From Hydrogenophaga sp. (GTDB lineage: Bacteria > Pseudomonadota > Gammaproteobacteria > Burkholderiales > Burkholderiaceae_C): a stretch of DNA of 64,000 nucleotides. How positions within the stretch are numbered: position 1 is the stretch's first letter; the number at the start of each line of letters is the position of its first letter. Below are positions 36,748 to 43,988 of the stretch, piece after piece. Both the position numbers and the translations under genes were made by a program. Location of the stretch: NCBI GenBank assembly GCA_018993155.1, contig JAGKSX010000091.1, forward strand, positions 1 to 64,000. Direction: 5' to 3'. The notes under the pieces are model-generated. The model did no database searches and had not been told where the DNA came from. It saw only the letters and a program-made list of their open reading frames with translations.

Positions 36748-37268
36748 TTTTCCGGTAACTGCGCGCGCGGCAGGTCGCTCAGCTTGATCTGCAGCCGGTC
36801 GTTGCCGGCCGGGCGCAGCCAGGCGAAGCCGCCGGTGCCCGGTACCGGCTCGGTGCTGCCCATCTGCGTGTTGCCGTCGCGCGCCTTGCGCAGGCCGTCG
36901 CCCAGGATGCGGTGCAGGTCCTTCTCATAGGGCAGGCGGTGCACGCGCGGCATCGCCAGCGGCTGGTTGTCCTTCATGGGGTTGACCCAGATGTAGATCG
37001 CGCCGGCGTGGCCCCGGCCCGGGCTGGGTTCGTCGAACACCGCCGAGAGCAGCACGAAGCGCGGGGGCAGGGCGTCGTCGCTCGGCCAGCCCGCGATGCC
37101 CTGCAACGTGGCGTGGCTCAGCGCGTAGAAGCCGCTGACCAGCAGCACCGCGCCCAGCTTCACGCCCCAGTGCCAGCGCGTGGCCAGCAGCAGGCACAGC
37201 AACAGGAAGGCCAGCAGCGCGTACACCAGCACCAGCCACAGCAGTTGGGACGAGATGGAGGGGATCAT
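36744..37268 (-). CDS. Uncharacterised membrane-anchored protein of the pqq operon
   Basis: A 174-residue protein with two hydrophobic helices in the first ~55 residues (LLWLVLVYALLAFLLLCLLL and VKLGAVLLVSGFYALS) followed by a soluble domain (FDEPSPGRGHAGAIYIWVNPMKD...). Family not recognised. It starts 13 bases after the ExbD-like gene and overlaps the lipoprotein gene, so all four accessory genes form a coupled module. Confidence 0.7.
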   Translation of the reverse strand: MIPSISSQLLWLVLVYALLAFLLLCLLLATRWHWGVKLGAVLLVSGFYALSHATLQGIAGWPSDDALPPRFVLLSAVFDEPSPGRGHAGAIYIWVNPMKDNQPLAMPRVHRLPYEKDLHRILGDGLRKARDGNTQMGSTEPVPGTGGFAWLRPAGNDRLQIKLSDLPRAQLPEK

Positions 37269-37281
37269 GGGAAGCGGGGGG

Positions 37282-37893
37282 TCAGAGGCCGGTGCGCTGC
37301 ACGATGGCCAGCGGCCGGGTGTTGAGGTCGGTCACGGTGCCGGCCTCGTCGAGGGTGAAGCGCACCAGCGTGCGCTCGTCGCCCTTGCGCGGGATCTGCT
37401 GCGTGCCGGTGTAGACGATCTCGGCCTGCGGGTTCACCTTCACCACCGCCACCGACACGTCCACCGGCTGCTGGTCGCGCGAGTCGTAGTAGTGCGCGTT
37501 CACCACGTACTCGCCCGGCACCAGGCCGCGCAGCGTGACGATCTCCTGCCGCACCGGGCTGCGGATCTCGCGGCCGTTGACGATCACGCTGTTGTTCTTC
37601 GCGCCCCGGTCGTCGCGGTCCAGGTGCAGCATGCCGGCGTCGCGCTGGCGGAACCACAGCGTCTTGCCGCCCGGTTCGTTGACCCAGGCGTCCACGTCGT
37701 TGGGGTTGTTGTCGGGCCAGGAGATGGTGACGATGAACTCGGCCTTGGCCGGGATGTCGCCGCTCTTGCGCGCCTTGGGGTTGAAGGCGAGCAGCGCGAT
37801 GACGAAACAGAAGACGAACGCGATCAGCATGTTGAACAACATGTCGTAGAACGGGTCGGTCTCGGTGTCACGGACCGCTCGGCCGATCGCCAT
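37282..37893 (-). CDS. ExbD/TolR-like protein with extended periplasmic domain
   Basis: A 203-residue protein. The N terminus DTETDPFYDMLFNMLIAFVFCFVIALLAF is one membrane helix preceded by an Asp-rich segment, like ExbD, TolR or MotB-type stator subunits. The periplasmic part contains ISWPDNNPNDVDAWVNEPGG, similar to the beta-sandwich motif (D-V/I-D-x-W/H-V) of DUF2135-type domains. It overlaps the MotA/ExbB-like gene by 26 bases. A membrane-embedded Asp in the helix itself is not obvious, so proton use is uncertain. Confidence 0.7.
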   Translation of the reverse strand: MAIGRAVRDTETDPFYDMLFNMLIAFVFCFVIALLAFNPKARKSGDIPAKAEFIVTISWPDNNPNDVDAWVNEPGGKTLWFRQRDAGMLHLDRDDRGAKNNSVIVNGREIRSPVRQEIVTLRGLVPGEYVVNAHYYDSRDQQPVDVSVAVVKVNPQAEIVYTGTQQIPRKGDERTLVRFTLDEAGTVTDLNTRPLAIVQRTGL

Positions 37894-38605
37894 CGCGGGC
37901 CTCCGGGGTCGGCGTGGTGGCCAGCGTGTCGGCGATGAGCGCGTCGGCGAAACGGTCCAGCCGCATGAGCTGCAGTCCCAGCAGGATGTTGCCGGCGAGG
38001 CCCGTCACCGTGGTCAGCAGCGCGATGCCCAGGCCGCCGGTGAGGTTCCTGAGCAGTTGGGTGGACTGGCTGGCATCGAAGCTCTGCACCTCGCCGAGCT
38101 GCAGCGCGAGGATGGAAAAGCCGATCACCTTGCCGAGCAGACCGAGCTTGAGCTGGATGCCGTTGAGCCACCAGGCCATCTCGTGCGGGCCGTGCGCGCG
38201 CTCGCCCAGCACCTGCAGCCAGACCGAGGGGTCGGCGCCGGGCCGGGCACAGCCGGCGCGGTATTCGGCGCTCCAGGTGTCCAGCGGGTCTTCGCGCGCG
38301 GCGTCCTGCCGCAGGCGCTGTTCGCCCAGCACCCAGGCGCGGCGGCCGGCCCAGAGCGAGCCGCCGATGAACAGCAGCACGATGGCCACGGTGAGGCCCG
38401 TGGGGTCGGCGTGCACCAGCCGGTGCCAGGCGCCGGCCTGCCACAGCAGCAGGGCGCCGAAACCCAGCAGGCCCATGAAGGCGAGCCACAGCAGGAAGAG
38501 ACCGTGCGGCGCGTGCTCCAGCGCGAATGGGCCGCGCCGCAGCACCGGCAGGTGGCTGACCACCGCCGCGCCCAGCATGCGGTGGTGGCCGGTGGCGGTG
38601 TTCAT
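37868..38605 (-). CDS. MotA/TolQ/ExbB-like membrane protein
   Basis: A 245-residue protein with two early helices (~33-90), a cytoplasmic stretch and two later helices. The segment LGLLGKVIGFSILALQLG...LLRNLTGGLGIALLTTVTGLAGNILLGLQLMRLDRFAD is the diagnostic MotA/TolQ/ExbB region. Its start codon overlaps the end of pqqE. With the next gene it should form a stator-like pair. The role next to PQQ biosynthesis is unknown. Confidence 0.78.
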   Translation of the reverse strand: MNTATGHHRMLGAAVVSHLPVLRRGPFALEHAPHGLFLLWLAFMGLLGFGALLLWQAGAWHRLVHADPTGLTVAIVLLFIGGSLWAGRRAWVLGEQRLRQDAAREDPLDTWSAEYRAGCARPGADPSVWLQVLGERAHGPHEMAWWLNGIQLKLGLLGKVIGFSILALQLGEVQSFDASQSTQLLRNLTGGLGIALLTTVTGLAGNILLGLQLMRLDRFADALIADTLATTPTPEARDGDRPSGP

Positions 38606-39729
38606 GCCGGCACCTCGGGGTGCAGGCCGCGCGACTCGGTGTCGCTGCGGAACATGATGGGGATGTGGCGTTGCGTGGGCGCCTGCTTCACGAGTTGCAC
38701 CACCTTGTCGTGGTGCGGGGACTTGCTGCACACCGGGTCGGCCTGCGCCGCGTCGCCCGTGATCTGGAAGGCCTGGCAGCGGCAGCCACCGAAGTCCTTG
38801 TGGCGTTCGTCGCAGTCGCGGCAGGGTGGCTTCATCCAGCCGTCGCCCCGGTAGGCGTTGAAGGCCTGGCTGGTTCGCCAGATGTCGGCCAGCGGCGTGT
38901 GCGCCACATTGGGCAGGGCCAGGCCAGGCAGGTTGCGCGCGTTGTGGCAGGGCATGGCCAGGCCGTCGGGCGCGACCGAGAGGAACACCGAACCCCAGCC
39001 GTTCATGCAGGCCTTGGGGCGCTGCTCGAAGTAGTCGGGCACCACGAACAGCAGCCGGCAGCGCGAGCCGATCTGCTCGCGGTAGCGGTTCACCACCGCT
39101 TCGGCTTCCACCAGTTGCTCGTGCGTGGGCATGAGGTGGTCGCGGTTGACCCAGGCCCAGCCGTAGTACTGCGTGTTGGCGAGTTCGAGGTACTCCGCGC
39201 CCAGGTCCAGCGCCATCTCGATGATCTGGCCCACATGCGGCAGGTTGTGCCGGTGCAGCACGCAGTTCATCACCATCGGCCAGTCGTGCGACTTGATGAT
39301 GCGCGCGACCTTCTGCTTGAGCTCGAAGGTGCGCGTGTGGCTCAGGAAGTCGTTGAGTTCGCGCGTGCTGTCCTGGAACGAGAGCTGCACGTGGTCAAGG
39401 CCGGCGGCCTTCAGGCGCGTGGCGCGCGCATCGGTCAGGCCCACGCCCGAGGTGATGAGGTTGGTGTAGTAGCCGAGCGCGTGCGCCTCCTGAACCAGCT
39501 CTTCCAGGTCGTCGCGCAGCAGCGGCTCACCGCCCGAGAAACCGAGTTGCGCCGCGCCCAGCGCGCGCGCCTGGCGCATCACGTCCACCCACTGCGCGGT
39601 GCCCAGCTCCTGCGGGATGCGCGCGTGCTGCGTGGGGTTGTAGCAGAACACGCAGTGCAGCGGGCAGCGGTAGGTGAGCTCGGCCAGCAGCCACAGGGGC
39701 GGGCCGGGCGGTTCAATCGATCCAGCCAC
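38602..39729 (-). CDS. pqqE: PQQ biosynthesis radical SAM protein PqqE
   Basis: A 375-residue radical SAM enzyme that links Glu and Tyr in the PqqA peptide. The cluster motif is C22-PLH-C26-VF-C29 near the N terminus, followed by FSGGEPLLR. The C-terminal SPASM region is seen in CRDCDERHKDFGGCRCQAF. The start overlaps pqqD by 17 bases and the end overlaps the ExbB-like gene by four. Confidence 0.96.
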   Translation of the reverse strand: MAGSIEPPGPPLWLLAELTYRCPLHCVFCYNPTQHARIPQELGTAQWVDVMRQARALGAAQLGFSGGEPLLRDDLEELVQEAHALGYYTNLITSGVGLTDARATRLKAAGLDHVQLSFQDSTRELNDFLSHTRTFELKQKVARIIKSHDWPMVMNCVLHRHNLPHVGQIIEMALDLGAEYLELANTQYYGWAWVNRDHLMPTHEQLVEAEAVVNRYREQIGSRCRLLFVVPDYFEQRPKACMNGWGSVFLSVAPDGLAMPCHNARNLPGLALPNVAHTPLADIWRTSQAFNAYRGDGWMKPPCRDCDERHKDFGGCRCQAFQITGDAAQADPVCSKSPHHDKVVQLVKQAPTQRHIPIMFRSDTESRGLHPEVPA

Positions 39730-39976
39730 GGCGGCCTCCTTCCTCGATCAGGTCCTTCACCTGGCGGCCAATGCCCTGGATGGAAAACGTGGTCTCCAGA
39801 TCCTCCACGATGGCGGCCAACGTGCGCTCGCCATCGCAGCGTTTCAGGATCTCGGCCGCGCTCTCGTTGAGCTGCACCATGCCCTCGGGGTAGAGCAGCA
39901 CCCAGCGCTCCTGCGCGGGCTCGTACTGCAGGCGGAAGCGCCGCGAGAGCTTGGGATGGTTCGACAAGGTGTTCAT
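39713..39976 (-). CDS. pqqD: PqqA-binding chaperone PqqD
   Basis: An 87-residue peptide chaperone that presents PqqA to PqqE. It has the family pattern [36 protein letters not shown] broken by short turns, with the conserved LYPEG and LNESA segments. It overlaps pqqC by four bases (ATGA) and pqqE by 17. Confidence 0.95.
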   Translation of the reverse strand: MNTLSNHPKLSRRFRLQYEPAQERWVLLYPEGMVQLNESAAEILKRCDGERTLAAIVEDLETTFSIQGIGRQVKDLIEEGGRRGWID

Positions 39977-40704
39977 TGGCAGGCCTTCTCGATGGCATCG
40001 AGCATGTTCCAAAGGACGTCCAGCTTGAACTGCAGGATGTCCAGCGCGCGATGCTGGGTCTCGCGGGTGTCGAAGTGCTGCAGCGTCACGCGCAGGCCGT
40101 GTTCCACGTCGCGCCCGGCCAGCGGGATGCGGTTGCGGAAGTAGGCCAGCCCCTCGGCCTCGATCCAGGGGTAGTGCGTGGGCCAACTGGCCAGGCGGTC
40201 CTTGTGGATCTGGGGCGCGAACATCTCGGTGAGCGAGGAGCACACCGCTTCCTGCCAGGGCGCCCTGGCGGCGAAGTTCACGTAGGCATCGCAGGCGAAG
40301 CGCACGGCGGGCACCACGCCCTGCAGCGACCACAGGTCCTCGCGCGCAAGGCCCACGGCTTCGCCCAGCCGCGTCCAGGCCTCGATGCCGCCGGCGGCGG
40401 AGCCCGCGTGATCGCCGTGGCCGTCGTGGTCGAGGATGCGCTCGATCCACAGCCGGCGGTGCGCGCGGTCGGGCATGTTGGCGAGGATGGCCGCGTCCTT
40501 GCGCGGGATGCAGATCTGGTAGTAGAAGCGGTTGGCCACCCAGCAGCGCAGTTCGTCGGGCGTGCAGCCGCCGCTGTTCATGCGCACGTTGAACGGGTGG
40601 TGGATGTGGTACGAGCGGCCCTTCTCGCGCAGCTGGGCCTCGAATTCGGTGCGCGTCCAGGCCGGCAGGCCGGTGCGGGGGGGCGAGGTGGTGGCGATGT
40701 CCAT
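39973..40704 (-). CDS. pqqC: Pyrroloquinoline-quinone synthase PqqC
   Basis: A 243-residue helical oxidase that catalyses the last ring closure and oxidation to [34 protein letters not shown] and the following R-K-D-A-A-I region are highly conserved in PqqC. It starts 13 bases after pqqB. Confidence 0.96.
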   Translation of the reverse strand: MDIATTSPPRTGLPAWTRTEFEAQLREKGRSYHIHHPFNVRMNSGGCTPDELRCWVANRFYYQICIPRKDAAILANMPDRAHRRLWIERILDHDGHGDHAGSAAGGIEAWTRLGEAVGLAREDLWSLQGVVPAVRFACDAYVNFAARAPWQEAVCSSLTEMFAPQIHKDRLASWPTHYPWIEAEGLAYFRNRIPLAGRDVEHGLRVTLQHFDTRETQHRALDILQFKLDVLWNMLDAIEKACQ

Positions 40705-40717
40705 GGCGTGCCCGCGC

Positions 40718-41635
40718 TCAGAAGCGGATGTCCATGCCGTCGCGCGCCACCTCGATGCGCCGGCGGGTGAGCTCGTCGCGCTCGGGCGAGTCCTCGATCA
40801 GGATGGGGTTGGTGTTGTTGACGTGGATCAGCAGCTTGCGCGTGGTCACGGGCAGGCGCGCCAGGTGTTCGATCATGCCGCCGGGCCCGCTCTGTGGCAG
40901 GTGGCCCATGTCGGCCGCGGCCTTGGGCGACAGGCCCAGCCGCTGCATCTCGTCGCCGCTCCAGAAGGTGCCGTCCACCAGCACCACGGCGCAGGTGGCC
41001 ATGAGCGCCAGCAGCTCGGGCGTGACCTCGCCCAGGCCGGGCGCGTAGAACACGCGCGCGCCGCTCTGCGGGTTGCGCAACACCAGGCCGATGTTGTCGC
41101 CCGGGCGCGGGTTGCCGCGGAACGGCGAGTACGGTGGCGGTTTGGACGCGAGCGGAACGGCCTGCAGCTCGATGCCCTCCAGCCCGGGCGCGGTGAACAT
41201 GCGGCCGTCGGTGGGCACCGGGTGGGGCGCCACGCCACAGTAGTGCGAGAGCAGGCGGGTGATGGGAAAGCCGCTGTCCAGCTCGGACAGCACCTCGGGC
41301 GTGGCCAGCAGCGGCAGCGCGGCAGCGCGCTCGCGCAGCATCAGCAGGCCGGTGACGTGGTCGATCTGCGCGTCCATCAGCAGCACGGCGGCGATGCCGC
41401 TGTCGCGCACCGCGCGCGCGGGCTGCAGTTCCGGCGTGTCGCGGATCTGGCTGAGGATGTCGGGCGAGGCGTTGACCAGCAGCCAGTCCACCTCGTTGGC
41501 GCTCACCGCGATCGACGATTGCGTGCGCGCGTGGGCCATGACCTTTCTGCGGCGCAGGCCGTCGCAGTTGGGGCAATTGCAGTTCCATTGCGGGAAACCG
41601 CCGCCGGCGGAAGAGCCCAGAACCCGGATGCGCAT
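40718..41635 (-). CDS. pqqB: PQQ biosynthesis protein PqqB
   Basis: A 305-residue metallo-hydrolase-fold protein, thought to hydroxylate the processed Glu-Tyr intermediate. The N terminus [19 protein letters not shown] and the zinc cysteines (NCNCPNC) are typical, as is [11 protein letters not shown] in place of the standard metal motif. The ATG at 41635 is used because it begins this conserved N terminus. A terminator-like hairpin separates it from pqqA. Confidence 0.96.
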   Translation of the reverse strand: MRIRVLGSSAGGGFPQWNCNCPNCDGLRRRKVMAHARTQSSIAVSANEVDWLLVNASPDILSQIRDTPELQPARAVRDSGIAAVLLMDAQIDHVTGLLMLRERAAALPLLATPEVLSELDSGFPITRLLSHYCGVAPHPVPTDGRMFTAPGLEGIELQAVPLASKPPPYSPFRGNPRPGDNIGLVLRNPQSGARVFYAPGLGEVTPELLALMATCAVVLVDGTFWSGDEMQRLGLSPKAAADMGHLPQSGPGGMIEHLARLPVTTRKLLIHVNNTNPILIEDSPERDELTRRRIEVARDGMDIRF

Positions 41636-41660
41636 GGTCGATGGTGGAAGGTGAGGGGTC

Positions 41661-41693
41661 AAAAAAAGCGCACGCGCTGTTCACACGTGCGCT
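41661..41693 (-). terminator. Attenuator-like hairpin between pqqA and pqqB
   Basis: On the minus strand AGCGCACG (41693-41686) pairs with CGTGCGCT (41674-41667) and is followed by a run of seven T. It lies directly after pqqA. Partial termination here would give more pqqA transcript than pqqBCDE, as reported for other pqq operons. Confidence 0.75.
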
Positions 41694-41707
41694 GGCGGAT
41701 CGATCGA

Positions 41708-41782
41708 TCAGCGGTTGGCGATGTACATCGTGATCTCGAAGCCGAAACGCAGGTCGGTGAAGGCCGGGGTGGTCCATTGCAT
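41708..41782 (-). CDS. pqqA: PQQ precursor peptide PqqA
   Basis: A 24-residue peptide, the ribosomal precursor of PQQ. It starts MQWTTPAFTDLRFGFEITMY; Glu16 and Tyr20 form the E-x3-Y pair that becomes the cofactor. GGAGAA stands before the ATG. It is the first gene of the pqq operon, about 70 bases after a sigma-54 promoter. Confidence 0.96.
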   Translation of the reverse strand: MQWTTPAFTDLRFGFEITMYIANR

Positions 41783-41863
41783 GGTCGTTCTCCAGAAAGG
41801 GTTGGCATGAAACATGTCTGCAAGCCGGATGGCACCATCGCCACACCGGCCGCGACCCTGAAC

Positions 41864-41879
41864 AGCAATATCGATGCCA
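41864..41879 (-). promoter_or_regulatory. Sigma-54 promoter of the pqq operon
   Basis: On the minus strand TGGCATCGATATTGCT has both blocks at correct -24/-12 spacing. Predicted transcription start is near 41852, leaving a leader of about 70 bases to pqqA. Confidence 0.78.
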
Positions 41880-42943
41880 TGCAAAAGCCCTCGAACGCCA
41901 CTCCCTGGCCAGCACCCAGGCGCCTGCCCGTCGGCGGCCTGCACCGCATGGCCTGGCGCGAGCTCGGCGCGGCGCACGGCGACCCCTGGCTGTTGCTGCA
42001 CGGCGGGCCGGGCGGCGCCTGCCAGCCCGGCATGCTGCGGCCCTTCGACCTGCGCCGCCAGCGCGTGATCGCCCCCGACCAGCGCGGTGCCGGCGCCTCG
42101 CGGCCGCGCGGCCGCACGCAGGGCAACCACACCCTCGCGCTGGTGGCCGATCTGGAGCGGCTGCGCGAGCAACTGGGCATCGAACGCTGGTCGGTGCTGG
42201 CGGGTTCCTGGGGCACGGTGGTGGCGCTGGCGTATGCGCAGCGGCACCCGGCGCGCGTGCAGCGCCTGGTGCTGCGCGGTGCCTTCGCGCTCACGCGCCG
42301 TGAGATCGGAGGCCTGCTGTTGCCGTCGGCCAAGCGAGGGCAAACCCTGAGAGCGCCGGCCGCGCTCTGGCCGGTGCGCGTGGGTGACGGTGTGCCGGTG
42401 GCGCTGCAACGGCTGAGACAACTGATTCAAAACGGTACACCCGGTGTTGCATCGCTGCGCGCGTGGCGCGGGTGGGGCCTGCGCGAAACCGCCGATGCGG
42501 CGCATGGCCTGCGGCGCAGCCTGCGCCACGCGGCACACACCGGCTCGCCCTGGGCGAACCCGATCCGCCGTGAATGGGCCGGCCTGCAGCGCCAGCAGCG
42601 GCGCGCGCTGGCGCGCCTGCGCCAGCCCGGTGTACACCGCAGCGACCGCGCGGCCCGGGCCCGCTACCGGGTGCAGGCGCACTACCTGCTGCACCGGGGT
42701 TTCATGCGCCCGGGCGGGCTGGACCGCGCGGTGGCGCTGCTCGCGCGCGAGGGCATCCCGGTGGACTGGGTGCATGGGCGCTTCGACGCGATCTGCCCAC
42801 CGGCCAACAGCGTCCGCTGGGCCGCGCGGGGCCGGCGGTTGGGCGGCCCGGTGGTGTTGCACCTGCCGCCCAGCGGCCACCTCGGTGGCGAGCCGGCGAT
42901 GCTAGCGTGTCTGCGCGCGTGCGTGAGGCGCCCGTTGCCATGA
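41879..42943 (+). CDS. Alpha/beta hydrolase, prolyl aminopeptidase-like
   Basis: A 354-residue enzyme with LLHGGPGGACQPGM (oxyanion-hole HGGPG of proline iminopeptidases), nucleophile elbow AGSWGT, a later GRFDAICPP for the acidic residue and SGHLGG for His. The cap region is Arg-rich and divergent. The ATG at 41879 is chosen because the preceding bases are the divergent pqqA promoter; an ATG at 41807 has a better ribosome-binding site (AGAAAGG) and would add 24 residues. It overlaps the next gene by four bases. A peptidase beside pqqA might trim PqqA or its product, but this is only positional. Confidence 0.75.
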   Translation: MQKPSNATPWPAPRRLPVGGLHRMAWRELGAAHGDPWLLLHGGPGGACQPGMLRPFDLRRQRVIAPDQRGAGASRPRGRTQGNHTLALVADLERLREQLGIERWSVLAGSWGTVVALAYAQRHPARVQRLVLRGAFALTRREIGGLLLPSAKRGQTLRAPAALWPVRVGDGVPVALQRLRQLIQNGTPGVASLRAWRGWGLRETADAAHGLRRSLRHAAHTGSPWANPIRREWAGLQRQQRRALARLRQPGVHRSDRAARARYRVQAHYLLHRGFMRPGGLDRAVALLAREGIPVDWVHGRFDAICPPANSVRWAARGRRLGGPVVLHLPPSGHLGGEPAMLACLRACVRRPLP

Positions 42944-43911
42944 GAGCGGTGGGCGCCTTGCTGTTCGCACTGTGTGTCTCCGTGAACGCACAGGGCAGCG
43001 ACTGCCCGGACGGCGTGCTCTGGCAGACCGTGGCACCGGGCGTGTGGGCCTGGTCGCCGCCGGTGCCGCAGGAGGTGTCGCCCGACAACGCCGGCCATGT
43101 GGTGCCGACCTCGGTGCTGATCGACGGCGGTGAGGCGCTGCTGGTGGATCCCGGCCCGAGCCATCGGCACGGCGAGCGCGTGCGCGCCTCGCTGGCCTGC
43201 CGCTTCGGGGTGCAGGTGCGCTGGATCGTCAACACCCACGCGCACGCCGAGAACGTGCTGGCCAATGGCGCCTGGGCCGACCGCATCGAGACCGGCCAGA
43301 CCACGGTGCTCGCCACCGAGGGCACGCGCCGGGCGATGGAGCAACGCTGCCCGGCCTGCCTGCAAAGCCTCATCGAACGTGCCGGCGCGCAGGCCATGGC
43401 GGGCACGGCCATCGTGTGGCCCACGCGCAGCCTGATCGAAGGCGAGGTGTTGGCGGTGGGCTCGCAGCGCCTGCGCGTGATGCGCGTGGAGCAGGGGCAC
43501 ACCGAGAGCGACCTGGTGCTCTGGCACGCGCAGCAGGGCGTGTTGTGGGCGGGCGGCCTGGTGTACGGCGAGCGCCTGCCCGAACTCGCGCAGGGCAGTG
43601 TGGACGGCTGGCTCGCCGCGCTGGACCGTTTGCAGGCGCTGAGGCCGCGCCACGTGATCGGCGTGGTGGTGTCCAGCGCGCAGGGCGAGCAGGCGCCCGT
43701 GGCCCTCGCCGGCACCAGGGCCTACCTGCAGGCCTTGCGCGATCAGGTGCTGAGCGCCATGGACCAGGGGCGCCACGCCGGCGAGAGCGCTGCCGTCGCG
43801 ATGCCCGAATGGCGCCATTCGGTCGGCCACGCGCAGCGCCAGGACTTCAACGTGCAGCGCGCTTGGCGCGAGCTGGAGCCGCTGTGGATGCAGCAGACCG
43901 ACGGCGATTAA
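42940..43911 (+). CDS. Quinoprotein relay metallohydrolase 2 (SoxH-related, beta-lactamase fold)
   Basis: A 323-residue exported protein with signal peptide ending VNA-QG. The metal-binding region is VNTHAHAENVLANG, where HxHxDH has become HxHxEN; EQGHTESD follows. The last metal histidine of the fold is not evident (VVVSSAQGEQ). It belongs to the second SoxH-related family found with quinoproteins and is coupled to the preceding hydrolase (ATGA overlap). Confidence 0.78.
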   Translation: MRAVGALLFALCVSVNAQGSDCPDGVLWQTVAPGVWAWSPPVPQEVSPDNAGHVVPTSVLIDGGEALLVDPGPSHRHGERVRASLACRFGVQVRWIVNTHAHAENVLANGAWADRIETGQTTVLATEGTRRAMEQRCPACLQSLIERAGAQAMAGTAIVWPTRSLIEGEVLAVGSQRLRVMRVEQGHTESDLVLWHAQQGVLWAGGLVYGERLPELAQGSVDGWLAALDRLQALRPRHVIGVVVSSAQGEQAPVALAGTRAYLQALRDQVLSAMDQGRHAGESAAVAMPEWRHSVGHAQRQDFNVQRAWRELEPLWMQQTDGD

Positions 43912-43988
43912 GGTTTTTCCAGTATCGGTCGTCAATATAAGAGCCAGCATCGCTGGACCGCTGCTTTTTCGAGAGCGGAAATTTTTTC

